Below the pieces are notes generated by a model. The model saw nothing but the letters and a program-made list of their open reading frames with translations. It was not told the origin of the DNA and ran no database searches. This document shows positions 1 through 9,358 of a stretch of DNA of 64,000 nt, one piece after another. Both the position numbers and the translations under genes were made by a program. Origin of the DNA: an uncultured Eubacteriales bacterium (GTDB taxonomy: Bacteria; Bacillota; Clostridia; Lachnospirales; Lachnospiraceae); contig CASFBK010000003.1 in NCBI GenBank assembly GCA_949292785.1, positions 124,001 to 188,000 of the forward strand. The letters run 5' to 3'. Each line of letters opens with the position of its first letter. Position 1 is the first letter of the stretch.

Positions 1-698
1 TTAGGTACAAAATTAGCACCTATTCCCTGTATCTTATGCGGACCGCTTTCTCCTTTTGACAATAATGGAGACGAAGCTGGTTCCACTGCAATAATTTCTA
101 TCTCTTCTCTCTGTCTTTTTAAATATCTTCCAACTCCGGTGACAGTTCCTCCGGTTCCTACACCTGCCACAAATACATCTATCTTTCCATCCGTATCCCT
201 CCATATTTCCGGACCGGTTGTCTTCTCGTGTGCCATAGCATTTGCCGGATTATCAAACTGTGCGGGAATGAAGCTTCCGGGGATTTCTTTTGCAAGGCTC
301 TCTGCTTTCTCAATAGAGCCTGCCATTCCCTTTGCTCCTTCGGTCAATACAATCTCTGCTCCATACGCCCGCAAAATGTTAATTCGTTCTGCGCTCATGG
401 TCTCTGGCATAACAAAAATTGCCCGGTATCCCTTAATGGCTGCAACAGAAGCCAGACCAATCCCGGTATTTCCTGAAGTTGGTTCTATTAAGGTAGCTCC
501 CGGCTTTAGAATCCCCTTTTTTTCCGCATCCTCTATCATTTCTCTGGCAATTCTGTCCTTGGCACTTCCCGCCGGATTAAAAAATTCCAGTTTTGCCAGT
601 ATTTTTGCTTGTAAGTTATACTTTTTCTCTATATTATGCAGTTCAACCAACGGTGTGTTTCCAATGGTTTCTAATGCACTCGTATATATCCCTGACAT
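1..698 (-). CDS. cysK: Cysteine synthase A (O-acetylserine sulfhydrylase), 3' end cut by window edge
   Basis: PLP enzyme that makes L-cysteine from O-acetylserine and sulfide in the cytoplasm. The first ~232 residues are visible and the rest lies beyond base 1. The start is ATG at 696-698 with an AAGGAGAGC ribosome-binding site just upstream. The PLP lysine is Lys47 in the [10 protein letters not shown] motif, and the phosphate/substrate loop PTSGNTGIG and a glycine-rich [10 protein letters not shown] segment are present, all typical of fold-type II cysteine synthases. It is separated from nrdG by an intrinsic terminator, so it is probably its own transcription unit. Family assignment is firm; CysK versus CysM is judged on overall motif resemblance only. 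Confidence 0.93.
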   Translation of the reverse strand, partial: MSGIYTSALETIGNTPLVELHNIEKKYNLQAKILAKLEFFNPAGSAKDRIAREMIEDAEKKGILKPGATLIEPTSGNTGIGLASVAAIKGYRAIFVMPETMSAERINILRAYGAEIVLTEGAKGMAGSIEKAESLAKEIPGSFIPAQFDNPANAMAHEKTTGPEIWRDTDGKIDVFVAGVGTGGTVTGVGRYLKRQREEIEIIAVEPASSPLLSKGESGPHKIQGIGANFVP

Positions 699-808
699 TC
701 TGCTCTCCTTTGCATACACGGTTTACATAACTGTATTGTCATTTTACTACTGTTCTGCTATTTATTCAACCCTCTTCTTGGTCTTCTCGAAACAAAGTCT
801 TTCCTATC

Positions 809-866
809 ATATAAAAAATAGAAAGTCTCACTTTCCGAAAAGGAGTGTGAATAACTTCCTATTTTA
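809..866 (-). terminator. Intrinsic terminator after nrdG
   Basis: On the minus strand a long imperfect stem (AAAATAGGAAGT... pairing with ...ACTTTCTATTTT) with a short apical loop is followed by TTTTTTAT. It lies between the nrdG stop and the cysK start, so it ends the nrdDG transcript. Confidence 0.75.
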
Positions 867-912
867 GATAAACATTTTATAAAAAAGGAGTGGCTTTATC
901 TTTTATGCATTA

Positions 913-1434
913 TCAAAATGTCAGAACCGTAATTTCTCCTTCTTTCAATGTCTTTGGCACATCTATAATCCTCTGATTTGAAGAGCCGCGAAAACGAAGA
1001 GAAATATCCTTTTTCTCTAATACGAATTCTCCGTCTACCAGCACATCCAAAAGAGAAAGCATTTCGTCTGTAACTTCACATCTTGCCCTGCTTTCTTTTA
1101 ACAGCTCTTCATCCAGCAGGTATCCGGTATAACACCAGATGGTTTTCTCCGGATATGCCGCGCGAACTTTTTTTAGAAAAGGAACCAATCGTCTTTGATT
1201 ATCCGGTTCAAAGGGTTCACCGCCTAACACCGTCAGCCCTGTAATGAATCCCGGCTTCAACGCCTCCATGAGTTCCTCTTCTGTCTGCTCTGTAAATTCT
1301 TTTCCAAAATGAAAGTCCCACGTTTCTGCATTAAAACACCCTTTGCAATGATGGGTACAGCCAGAAACGAACAGGGATACACGTACCCCTGTTCCATTTG
1401 CAATATCTGTCTTTTTTATTTCTGCGTAGTTCAT
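913..1434 (-). CDS. nrdG: Anaerobic ribonucleoside-triphosphate reductase activating protein
   Basis: Radical-SAM activase, 173 aa, that installs the glycyl radical on NrdD under anaerobic conditions. The [4Fe-4S] cluster motif CxxxCxxC is Cys26, Cys30 and Cys33 (SGCTHHCKGC), followed by the aromatic/ETW segment usual in NrdG. The TVLGGEPF segment around residues 88-95 is the SAM-binding GGEP motif. The ribosome-binding site AGAGGAA sits before ATG. It follows nrdD by 11 nt and must be co-transcribed with it from the NrdR-controlled promoter at about 3.7 kb. Confidence 0.96.
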   Translation of the reverse strand: MNYAEIKKTDIANGTGVRVSLFVSGCTHHCKGCFNAETWDFHFGKEFTEQTEEELMEALKPGFITGLTVLGGEPFEPDNQRRLVPFLKKVRAAYPEKTIWCYTGYLLDEELLKESRARCEVTDEMLSLLDVLVDGEFVLEKKDISLRFRGSSNQRIIDVPKTLKEGEITVLTF

Positions 1435-1445
1435 AGATTCCTCTT

Positions 1446-3608
1446 TTACAAATGCAATACTCGTTCCTGTATCTCCTGTGTTCTTCCCTGATTCCAGAAC
1501 TGGGTTCCAATATAACCACAGGTTCTGCGGGCTACATTCATCTTATCCTGGTCATGATTTCCACAATTCGGACATTCCCATATCAGCTTCGCATCTTCGT
1601 CTGATACAATTTTTATTTCTCCTTCATAACCGCATACCTGACAGTAATCACTCTTCGTATTTAACTCTGCATACATAATATTCTCATAAATATGCTGCAT
1701 TACGGTAAGTACCGCTTCAAGATTTCCCTGCATGTTGGGAACTTCCACGTAGCTTACTGCTCCACCCGGAGATAACTTTTGGAACTGTGATTCAAAGGTC
1801 AGCTTACTGAATGCATCAATTTCTTCTGTTACATGCACATGGTAGCTGTTGGTAATATAATTCTTATCCGTCACGCCCTCAATAACTCCAAATCGACGCT
1901 GAAGGCATTTTGCAAACTTATAGGTCGTAGATTCCAAAGGAGTTCCATAGAGGCTGAAATCGATATTCGTCTCTTCTCTCCACTTCTTACATGCATCATT
2001 CATGCTCTGCATTACCTGTAATGCAAATGGCGTTGCCTCCGGGTCTGTATGAGATTTTCCGGTCATATAACGGGTACATTCACATAAACCTGCATATCCA
2101 AGGGATATGGTGGAATATCCATTATACAGCAGCTTATCAATGGTTTCTCCCTTTTTCAATCTTGCCAGAGCTCCATACTGCCATAAAATCGGCGCCACGT
2201 CAGATGGCGTTCCCTTTAAACGATTGTGACGATACATCAAAGCTTCCCGGCAAAGCACCAGACGCTCGTTAAAAATCTGCCAGAACCTTTCCATATCTCC
2301 ACCGGAAGAACAGGCAATATCCACCAGATTCAGAGTCACTACGCCCTGATTAAATCTTCCGTAGAACTTGTACTTGTCATTTTCATCTTTATATACGGTA
2401 AGGAAAGAACGGCATCCCATACAAGGATAGCAGTTTCCATCCTTATTTTCCTTCATGATTTTCTCGGAAATATAATCCGGTACCATGCGTTTTGCAGTAC
2501 ATTTTGCTGCTAACCTTGTCAATTCCCAGTATTCACTTCCTTCTTTGATATTATCCTCTTCCAGTACATAAATAAGCTTTGGGAATGCCGGTGTAATATA
2601 AACGCCCTTTTCGTTCTTTACTCCCTGCATGCGCTGAATCAGCATTTCTTCGATTACCATCGCAAGGTCATCTCTGGTGCGTCCCTCCGGTACTTCATCC
2701 AGATACATAAATACCGTTACGAAAGGCGCCTGTCCATTGGTAGTCATCAGTGTAATGACCTGATACTGTATCATCTGCACACCGCGTTTAATCTCTTCCT
2801 TCACGCGCATTTCCGCTATTTCATCTATCTTTTCTTCGTTCAGCTCAAGACCTGCTGCTGCAAATTCTTCTCTTACAATTCTTCTTAACTTCTGACGGCT
2901 CACATCTACAAATGGCGCCAGATGAGATAGGGTAATGCTCTGTCCGCCATACTGAGAGCTGGCAATCTGGGCAATCGCCTGTGTTGCTACGTTACATGCG
3001 GTGGAAAAGCTCTTTGGCTTCTCAATCATGGTTTCGCTGATAACGGTTCCGTTCTGCAGCATGTCCTCTAAATTGACCAGACAACAGTTATGCATATGCT
3101 GTGCAAAATAATCCGCATCATGAAAATGAATAATGCCCTCTTCATGCGCCCGCACAATATTATCCGGTAAAAGGAATCGTCTTGTAATGTCCTTGCTGAC
3201 TTCCCCTGCCATATAATCACGCTGCACACTGTTTACAATCGGATTCTTGTTAGAATTCTCCTGTTTGATTTCTTCGTTATTACATTCAATCAAACTTAAA
3301 ATCTGTTGGTCTGTGGAATTAGACTTACGCACTAACGCACGCTTATAACGATATGTAATATACTTTCTGGCAACTTCAAATGCCTTGTATTCCATTAATT
3401 GATTTTCTACCAGGTCCTGAATCTCTTCTACATTATAGGTTCTGTCCATTGCTTCACAAAAATCTGTAATACGCTCTGTAATCGTCAGAATCTGTTTCTC
3501 CGTCAACTGTTCGTTCTCAGACACTTCCTTGTTCGCTTTGCGGATAGCTTCAATAATCTTGGTAACATCAAAGCCTACTTCTTTTCCGCTTCTCTTAATA
3601 ATTCTCAT
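1446..3608 (-). CDS. nrdD: Anaerobic (class III) ribonucleoside-triphosphate reductase
   Basis: Glycyl-radical enzyme, 720 aa, that reduces NTPs to dNTPs without oxygen. Residues ~1-90 form an ATP-cone (starts MRIIKRSGKEV) for allosteric control. The catalytic core follows. Near the C-terminus are two CxxC pairs (CQVCG ... CPNCG, about residues 656-678) for the structural zinc, and then the glycyl-radical loop RTCGYIGTQFWNQGR (about 695-709). Length is normal for the family. The start is supported by GGAGGG before ATG. The promoter carries paired NrdR boxes, so repression by NrdR at high dATP is expected. Confidence 0.97.
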   Translation of the reverse strand: MRIIKRSGKEVGFDVTKIIEAIRKANKEVSENEQLTEKQILTITERITDFCEAMDRTYNVEEIQDLVENQLMEYKAFEVARKYITYRYKRALVRKSNSTDQQILSLIECNNEEIKQENSNKNPIVNSVQRDYMAGEVSKDITRRFLLPDNIVRAHEEGIIHFHDADYFAQHMHNCCLVNLEDMLQNGTVISETMIEKPKSFSTACNVATQAIAQIASSQYGGQSITLSHLAPFVDVSRQKLRRIVREEFAAAGLELNEEKIDEIAEMRVKEEIKRGVQMIQYQVITLMTTNGQAPFVTVFMYLDEVPEGRTRDDLAMVIEEMLIQRMQGVKNEKGVYITPAFPKLIYVLEEDNIKEGSEYWELTRLAAKCTAKRMVPDYISEKIMKENKDGNCYPCMGCRSFLTVYKDENDKYKFYGRFNQGVVTLNLVDIACSSGGDMERFWQIFNERLVLCREALMYRHNRLKGTPSDVAPILWQYGALARLKKGETIDKLLYNGYSTISLGYAGLCECTRYMTGKSHTDPEATPFALQVMQSMNDACKKWREETNIDFSLYGTPLESTTYKFAKCLQRRFGVIEGVTDKNYITNSYHVHVTEEIDAFSKLTFESQFQKLSPGGAVSYVEVPNMQGNLEAVLTVMQHIYENIMYAELNTKSDYCQVCGYEGEIKIVSDEDAKLIWECPNCGNHDQDKMNVARRTCGYIGTQFWNQGRTQEIQERVLHL

Positions 3609-3623
3609 TTCATTCCCTCCAAC

Positions 3624-3670
3624 CTACTAAATATAGTGTGCCACTCCATTGACCACACTATATATTGCTT
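3624..3670 (-). promoter_or_regulatory. Tandem NrdR boxes upstream of nrdD
   Basis: Two 16-bp boxes resemble the NrdR consensus ACACWATATATWGTGT: 3624-3639 (13 of 16 matches) and 3655-3670 (14 of 16). Their centres are 31 bp apart, the three-helical-turn spacing known for NrdR pairs. Both lie just downstream of the predicted -10, a repressor position. The nrdR gene itself is not in the window. Confidence 0.85.
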
Positions 3671-3674
3671 TACT

Positions 3675-3703
3675 ATTATATTCTGAAATACTAGAAAAAG
3701 CAA
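3675..3703 (-). promoter_or_regulatory. Sigma-A promoter of nrdDG
   Basis: On the minus strand: -35 TTGCTT (3698-3703), 17-bp spacer, -10 TATAAT (3675-3680). The start would fall at about 3668, inside the downstream NrdR box. Confidence 0.75.
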
Positions 3704-3786
3704 CATGAATTTTATTAATTTTCTAAGGAATTTTATTTCGATTCTATCAAACGCTCTACAGGCTCTTTTAAGGTATTTCCTACAAC

Positions 3787-3814
3787 ACCAAAAATAGCCG
3801 CATAAAATGCGGCT
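3787..3814 (-). terminator. Intrinsic terminator after the chemotaxis receptor gene
   Basis: Perfect 8-bp stem AGCCGCAT/ATGCGGCT with a 3-nt loop (3796-3814), followed on the minus strand by ATTTTTGG. It lies 15 nt beyond the stop of the receptor gene. Confidence 0.85.
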
Positions 3815-3829
3815 GCCCCTGCATATGTA

Positions 3830-5293
3830 TTACTTTTCATTTAAAATTGCTGCAAAATCTTCCATGCCCTTTTGAACACTTTCCATCGCTTTTAATATAC
3901 TATTGATGCCCTCTCCCTGTTCTACTGTAGAGGAACTGATTTCCGTGGTACTTCCCGCAGCCTGTTTCGACATGGCTTCTAGTTTTTCCATGGATGCTTT
4001 TAATTTATCTTTTACCGCAAAAATATTAGACAAATCGTTCTTCAAGCCGTCCGTCACCTGAATGACCGCTTCGGAAGACTGTAAAATGTCCTCAAAAACA
4101 CTTACTGTGCTATTTAACTGTTCATGGGATTCCTCTACAATCGTCTGATTATTTTCCATGATTTCGCTTGTATGCTCTACGGTTTCGATAATATCCTTTA
4201 AAATAACATCTATTTTCTGTGTCGCTTTGGAGGATTCTGCTGACAAATTATTAATCTCGTCCGCTACTACCGCAAACCCTTTTCCTGCATCTCCTGCTCT
4301 GGCTGCTTCAATCGCCGCATTCAAAGCAAGTAAATTGGTCTGCTGTGCAATCTGACTGATGCTGTCAATAATTTCTCCAATCTGACTTGATTTCTTAAGC
4401 AGAGTCGTAATTTCATCTGAAGCTTCCCTGGTAGCCTGAATATTCAAATCAAACTTTTTAGATAGTTTTTCAATCGAAGCAATTCCCTCGTCATTCTTTT
4501 CCTTCAAATGCTTCATATTTTCAACGGTTTCGTTTACACTGTTTTCTGAATGATAAATACCATCATTTAATTCATTAAATATTTCCACACTTCCATTTAC
4601 TTCTTCAATCTGCAAATCCGCACTTGCAGATATTTCCTGAGTAGAGCTGACGATTTCCTGTGAAAGCTGTTCCACTCCGGAAATAGAGTTAAAAATGCTT
4701 CCAGAAGATTCCTGCAGATTATCAAAGGTAACCTTTACGGTATCTAACAGTCTTTCGACTTCTTTTTCTTTTGATGCTATACTGCTGAATAGGTTTCTTG
4801 TCCGGCCTGCAATAAACAGACATGCAATCAGAAACAGACAATATACCATGGCAATAAATACCCAGATAGAAGCGGTATGCATCTTCGTAAATGCTTCCGG
4901 AAAAATAATCATTAAAATGGCGCTTGGTACAATCGTTACAATGGCGCTTACCTTAATCAGATTCAGGTCATAATACGGCACCGCCAAAACAGTGACAAGG
5001 AAAAATGCCTGTGTCATTGCCCCAAACACCCCATCATTGCCTACCACGATTGTTACTGCACCCATTATAGGAATAATGCTTATATAAAAATACTTCGCAT
5101 ATTTTCCAAGCGGCTTTTCAAATATTTTCACCAAAATACTAATCACCGACATACTCAGCGCAATAGCATCAATCCATGACCCACCATTGAATAACATTAC
5201 GTAAGTAAATGCCACCACAGGAATAATCGCATTAAACAGAAACAAAATACGATTCATTAATTTTTCTTCATTTTTTAATACTTCCAACTCCAT
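3830..5293 (-). CDS. Methyl-accepting chemotaxis protein with a multi-pass membrane sensor
   Basis: Chemoreceptor, 487 aa from the chosen start, signalling to CheA/CheW. The N-terminal ~180 residues hold about six hydrophobic segments with only short loops (motifs GNDG, TQAFF, YYD, FPEA), so it has no large extracellular ligand domain. The cytoplasmic part is a long coiled coil with the conserved tip around [18 protein letters not shown]. The ATG at 5293 is preferred over one 15 nt upstream because GGGAGGCG lies correctly before it. The membrane part is clearly related to that of the histidine kinase encoded next to it. The ligand is unknown. Confidence 0.93.
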   Translation of the reverse strand: MELEVLKNEEKLMNRILFLFNAIIPVVAFTYVMLFNGGSWIDAIALSMSVISILVKIFEKPLGKYAKYFYISIIPIMGAVTIVVGNDGVFGAMTQAFFLVTVLAVPYYDLNLIKVSAIVTIVPSAILMIIFPEAFTKMHTASIWVFIAMVYCLFLIACLFIAGRTRNLFSSIASKEKEVERLLDTVKVTFDNLQESSGSIFNSISGVEQLSQEIVSSTQEISASADLQIEEVNGSVEIFNELNDGIYHSENSVNETVENMKHLKEKNDEGIASIEKLSKKFDLNIQATREASDEITTLLKKSSQIGEIIDSISQIAQQTNLLALNAAIEAARAGDAGKGFAVVADEINNLSAESSKATQKIDVILKDIIETVEHTSEIMENNQTIVEESHEQLNSTVSVFEDILQSSEAVIQVTDGLKNDLSNIFAVKDKLKASMEKLEAMSKQAAGSTTEISSSTVEQGEGINSILKAMESVQKGMEDFAAILNEK

Positions 5294-5326
5294 AAAAACG
5301 CCTCCCATTACTGCTTTCTACTTTTT

Positions 5327-5355
5327 ATTTTACAATGACACCCCTTGTGCAACAA
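5327..5355 (-). promoter_or_regulatory. Possible sigma-A promoter of the chemotaxis receptor gene
   Basis: Minus strand: TTGTTG (5350-5355), 17-bp spacer, TAAAAT (5327-5332). It lies in the 101-bp gap after the kinase gene. The match is moderate; no convincing sigma-28 site is visible here. Confidence 0.45.
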
Positions 5356-5394
5356 TAAGCAGGGCAATTTTTGTATCTTTCGGGGCGAATTTTG

Positions 5395-6561
5395 TCACAT
5401 TTTGACAGGAAGGATTAAAATTGCTGAAAAACACTCTTCCTCTACCAGACACTGCAAATAACCACCGTATTTCTGTGCCGTATGTTCTACGCTTTTTATC
5501 CCGATTCCATGCAATCCTTTCTCTTTTTTCGATGAAATAAAACCGGATTTCTGAAGATGTGGTGGTTCTTTGAAATAGTTGACTATTTTCACAACACACA
5601 CTCTTCCTTCTTTTTCCATATAAAGCCGTACTACAATCTTTCTCTTTTCCCCCGTACAGTGTTTTACGGCTTCCAGGGCATTATCGAGCAGATTCCCAAG
5701 CATCGCCACCAGCTCACTATCCGCAGCCTCGCCAAATCGCATCCCCGGCTCAACGTAGACATCAAATTCAATTTTATTTTCCGAGGCTTCCCCTGCCTTT
5801 TCTGACAAAACGGCATTGACTACTTTATGATTGGTATAAATGATTCTCTCGTTTTGTATTAACTCCGTATTCAGTTCTTCCATCAGGCGGATAATCTGCT
5901 GGCAATGCTCTTCTCTCGCCAGTTGTCCGATTGCCATAAAATAATGATTAATGTTATGAATGAATTCGCTGTGCTTTTCTTCCTTCTTCTCTAATTGTTC
6001 CAGATAAGAAAGCTCGTCTTCGTACAACTTTATCTGTCTGGTCTGTTCAATCAAATAACGCATTCGCTTTGCAATAATAGCAGCCAGAAGTGTTGCCAGA
6101 AGGTACACTGAAAAAATATAAAGCCAAATCGTCAGATTATCCAGCTTTAACATGGCTTCCGGAAAAAGAATAATAGCCCCTGTTGTACTGACTATGGTCA
6201 CGGTAGAACAAGCCAGTACCACTGATACATCATAATATGCAACGGACAAAATCAGCCACATAAAGTATGCCTGTGTTACAGCAGCAAATTTGCCATCATT
6301 GCTGACAACTAATACACAGGTACCCCAGAATGGAATTGTCATATATGCGTATTTTGCATATTGTTTAAACCACTTTATCTTCTTTTCTGAAATTTGTATT
6401 AAGAGACATACCGCTGTTATCAAAAGCGCAATGCTATCGCGAGGAGCTCCGCCTAAAAAGCCCACGACAACAATAAACGCGCCTACGGAAGCAAGTGTCC
6501 CAAATACAAATGCCATAAAGTTTACTCGTTCTTCCTCTATGTTTAAAATATTTAACCTCAT
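5395..6561 (-). CDS. GHKL-family sensor histidine kinase (AgrC/HPK10-like)
   Basis: Membrane sensor kinase, about 388 aa. An N-terminal domain of about six membrane segments (motifs SNDG, TQAYF, AYYD, FPEA) is followed by a helical region with the likely phospho-acceptor histidine in IHNINHYFMAIGQL. The GHKL ATPase domain follows: N-box GNLLDNALEAV and glycine-rich GLHGIGIKSV. The ATG at 6561 is chosen over an in-frame ATG 51 nt upstream: it has GGGGA before it, avoids overlap with the regulator gene, and makes the N-terminus align with that of the neighbouring chemoreceptor (MRLNIL/MELEVL). Its partner is the LytTR regulator 16 nt upstream. The signal is unknown; kinases of this class often sense peptides. 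Confidence 0.88.
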   Translation of the reverse strand: MRLNILNIEEERVNFMAFVFGTLASVGAFIVVVGFLGGAPRDSIALLITAVCLLIQISEKKIKWFKQYAKYAYMTIPFWGTCVLVVSNDGKFAAVTQAYFMWLILSVAYYDVSVVLACSTVTIVSTTGAIILFPEAMLKLDNLTIWLYIFSVYLLATLLAAIIAKRMRYLIEQTRQIKLYEDELSYLEQLEKKEEKHSEFIHNINHYFMAIGQLAREEHCQQIIRLMEELNTELIQNERIIYTNHKVVNAVLSEKAGEASENKIEFDVYVEPGMRFGEAADSELVAMLGNLLDNALEAVKHCTGEKRKIVVRLYMEKEGRVCVVKIVNYFKEPPHLQKSGFISSKKEKGLHGIGIKSVEHTAQKYGGYLQCLVEEECFSAILILPVKM

Positions 6562-6577
6562 TTTCCCCGTGTACCAA

Positions 6578-7297
6578 TTACCTTTCATACTTCTGTGACA
6601 GATGCACTGCAAACGCCTTTTTAAAGTCCTTCACTCTCGCCCTGGATATGGTAAGTCTCTCTCCGTTTACAAATTCTAATTCCTTAGGACCGACTTCTAT
6701 CACATGCTCCAGATTCACAATATAGCTGTTATGTGCATAGGCAAATCCTGCATTCTTTAACTGTTCATAAAACTCTGCCAGCCTTTTCTGCGAGGTAAAG
6801 CTTTCTTTTCTTTCTATACAATGCAATACCGTTCCCCTTTTTGCAATTGAAATATAGGCAATCTGCTTCGTTGACAGCTTTACCAGCTTATTCTCTTTTT
6901 TTCCAATAAGGTAAGGCTGCACTTTGCTTTTTTCCATCTTACAAAGTACGCCCTCTATTTCCTGCTTCAGATGTTCTTCTGTATATTCTTTTAACCAATA
7001 GCGATAGGGCGTTGCTTCAAAGGATTCTACCGTAGGCATGCATACTCCTGAGCAAAATACCAGAAGCGTATTGGGAAATTGTTCTCTGAATCTTTTTGCT
7101 GTCTCATTTCCATCTATCCCGGGCATCTGCACATCCAGCACCAACAGGTCATAGGTTTCCCGGGTCTGCATGTCCTGAATTAATGCCTCGCCAGACAAAT
7201 ATTCGTAAAATTCAATCTCACACTGTTCCTCACGAAATAATCGTTTTATGTATTTTATAAATATTGGATCATCATCACAAATTCCTATGTGATACAT
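6578..7297 (-). CDS. LytTR-family response regulator
   Basis: Two-component regulator, 239 aa. The receiver domain (1-120) has the acidic pocket CDDD at residues 7-10 and phospho-acceptor Asp55 in LLVLDVQMPG. The C-terminal LytTR DNA-binding domain (~140-235) shows AYAHNSYIVNLEHV and LTISRARVKDFKKAF. AGGAGGCAGACA precedes the ATG. It is followed by its kinase and preceded by a secreted transglutaminase-like gene with only 35 nt between them and no terminator seen, so the three may form one operon. Targets are unknown; LytTR boxes were not identified in the window. Confidence 0.92.
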   Translation of the reverse strand: MYHIGICDDDPIFIKYIKRLFREEQCEIEFYEYLSGEALIQDMQTRETYDLLVLDVQMPGIDGNETAKRFREQFPNTLLVFCSGVCMPTVESFEATPYRYWLKEYTEEHLKQEIEGVLCKMEKSKVQPYLIGKKENKLVKLSTKQIAYISIAKRGTVLHCIERKESFTSQKRLAEFYEQLKNAGFAYAHNSYIVNLEHVIEVGPKELEFVNGERLTISRARVKDFKKAFAVHLSQKYER

Positions 7298-7332
7298 TGT
7301 CTGCCTCCTGTTTTTTACAGTGATGTATTACT

Positions 7333-9051
7333 TTATTGAAAACTTCCCAAATAATGGCCATCTGTTATATCCATACTATAGTAATAAACTCCGTCTGTAA
7401 TCAGTCCACGTGCCACCATTCCATTCCAGTGATAGAATACAATTCTTCCCCATGGATCATAAGAGAATCCATTGGTATTGAGGCTTCCATCCCAGTTTGC
7501 AAAACCATAGTCCATACCATTAGCAAACCGGAACCATCCATCATTCTCCATCTTACCATCGGCATTTAGATAGTATACCTTATCTCCCACAAAGGTAATT
7601 TTATCTTTATAGATATAGCCCTGAGAGTCGAAGTAACAGGTGTATCCTACACTCGGACAATACTGAAATGCATTAAATACTTCATGTCCATTTTCATCAA
7701 AATAGATGATATGCTCTCCATCCGGGTGATAGGTCAGCCTGTCTTTCATTGGAGTTCCATCTGCCTGTAAGTAATAGGTATAACTTCCATCAAAAGCAAA
7801 TTCGTTTGTCACCATGTTTCCGTCATCATCATAAAGACGCAGTTCTCCATCCGGACCTTTTATCCATCCTTTCCGCTTTTCTGTGTTACTTACATTTCCC
7901 GGATTGTCTGTACTTCCAGTATTTCCTGTATTCCCCGCATTTCCTGTGGTGTCTGTGTTTCCTGAATTGTCTGTATCTTTATCATTCACTAATTTTTTCT
8001 CACAGACGGTTCCGTTGTCATCATAAGCTAAAACACCATTATCCAGACTTACAATTTTTAAAGCAGTTCCGGAGACTACGGTCTCATATGCCGTACCTTC
8101 TATATTATTTTTTACAATAGAACCATTCTCTACATAATACCAATAACCACCGTCATAGAACATATCACCTGCTATATTATGAACATACCAGTCCGAATAT
8201 TTGGTAGAGGTCGAAAGTGTCCCTTTCGTCAGTTCTCCCTGCCAGACGCCATCCACATAGCCGCCACCGTTCCAGTATTGCCAGTTAAAATGGTCGATAC
8301 CGATTTCCGCATCATTCAGAAGAAAATATCTGTGGGATACCTTTCCCTGTCCCCTTGTATCATCCCATGTAGGATCAATATGATACCATTCCCCATCCAG
8401 CTTCGCCCCCAGCCAGCCATGTCCGGAATTGATAATCTCCGTGCACTCAATCCCTTCTAGTTCAAGCAAAAGTCCCAATGCCCTTTCATATCCGGCACAT
8501 ACACCATAGCCTAATCCCAGAGGTCCTCCTGCTATCTGTGAAAACCCAATGCCGTCATCATCAAGATAATAATAAGTGTGATTCACAAGCCAGTCATGAA
8601 TATATAAGGTCTTTTCCACATCGCTCATGGCATCATCCAGACCAGACTGTACCTCTGCAATGGATGCAAGCATTCTCTCATATCGCTCCGGGAACCCGGA
8701 ATCGCTGTTCCCCAACCAAAAAGTTTCGATATATCCTTCCGCATCCTTGGTTGTCTGCGGTCTCTGATTAATATAACAACTGTACGATATTTTACATTCA
8801 TTTTCTGTCACGTCCCAAAAGATAGCATTATAATCACTAAAGGTCAGATTATAATGCCTTACATTATGCACCGTGCTGTCACCTGTGTTCAACATCTCTA
8901 TTATTTCCTGCCGAAAGGCTTCCTTGTCCTCTTCCGTTGCAATCTGTGCTGCTGCCTGAACAGGTATGTTTTGAAAATTACACACCAACATGGCACCTGC
9001 TATTACTGCCACTCCGATTCTTTTGCAAAACTTTCCAATTTTACTCTCCAT
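7333..9051 (-). CDS. Secreted transglutaminase-like protein with C-terminal cell-wall-binding-type repeats
   Basis: About 572 aa. A signal peptide (hydrophobic stretch IGVAVIAGAMLVC ending near PVQAAA) directs export. A transglutaminase-like domain (~140-250) carries the Cys-His-Asp triad in YGVCAGY, SGHGW and IDPTWDD (near residues 187, 213 and 228 when counted from the GTG below). A low-complexity Asn/Gly/Thr linker (~365-395) leads to aromatic/glycine repeats such as GWIKGPDGEL, YYLQADG, YYLNADGKM and WFRFANG, resembling choline/glucan-binding repeats that anchor proteins to the envelope. It may be a cysteine protease or cross-linker at the surface. AAGGAAG could serve the ATG at 9051 or a GTG at 9057. 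The substrate is unknown. Confidence 0.88.
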   Translation of the reverse strand: MESKIGKFCKRIGVAVIAGAMLVCNFQNIPVQAAAQIATEEDKEAFRQEIIEMLNTGDSTVHNVRHYNLTFSDYNAIFWDVTENECKISYSCYINQRPQTTKDAEGYIETFWLGNSDSGFPERYERMLASIAEVQSGLDDAMSDVEKTLYIHDWLVNHTYYYLDDDGIGFSQIAGGPLGLGYGVCAGYERALGLLLELEGIECTEIINSGHGWLGAKLDGEWYHIDPTWDDTRGQGKVSHRYFLLNDAEIGIDHFNWQYWNGGGYVDGVWQGELTKGTLSTSTKYSDWYVHNIAGDMFYDGGYWYYVENGSIVKNNIEGTAYETVVSGTALKIVSLDNGVLAYDDNGTVCEKKLVNDKDTDNSGNTDTTGNAGNTGNTGSTDNPGNVSNTEKRKGWIKGPDGELRLYDDDGNMVTNEFAFDGSYTYYLQADGTPMKDRLTYHPDGEHIIYFDENGHEVFNAFQYCPSVGYTCYFDSQGYIYKDKITFVGDKVYYLNADGKMENDGWFRFANGMDYGFANWDGSLNTNGFSYDPWGRIVFYHWNGMVARGLITDGVYYYSMDITDGHYLGSFQ

Positions 9052-9197
9052 CCCCACTGTTCTTCCTTTCCATATATTTCATTCCGTTCATACTCGTAAT
9101 CGAATTATTTCACACAAATTATATTCTGTCAATGCCTAAAGCGGCATAAAAAGGCTTCCGGCGGAGGTTTGGAGTCTCCAACAATCTTTCTAAAGAA

Positions 9198-9358
9198 ATC
9201 ATTCCACTTGTGCGACACATATTACACTTGGCGAGGTAATTTTGAGCTTAGTGTAATAGCGTACACCTTAGTTCGCCTCCTGCACGGAGTGCTTTTTTCA
9301 CTATAGGAATCACCATTCTACGCTTTAACGCAGCATGGTATTTCTTATAGCGAAAAAA
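9198..9358. repeat. Dispersed palindromic repeat, copy A
   Basis: The segment shares ATCATTCCACTTGTGCGA and CCTGCACGSAGTGCTTTT blocks with copy B at 58043-58150. It ends in a long imperfect palindrome (9291-9359: TTTTTTCACTATAGGAA pairing with TTCTTATAGCGAAAAAA). It abuts the terminator of the RNHCP-gene operon. Confidence 0.7.

Noticed and set aside
139..867. Open frame on the plus strand over the cysteine synthase gene
   Set aside because: Antisense shadow of cysK and its upstream terminator; no ribosome-binding site or family resemblance.
7749..8120. His/Leu-rich plus-strand frame over the transglutaminase-like gene
   Set aside because: Antisense shadow with low-complexity composition derived from the linker and repeats.
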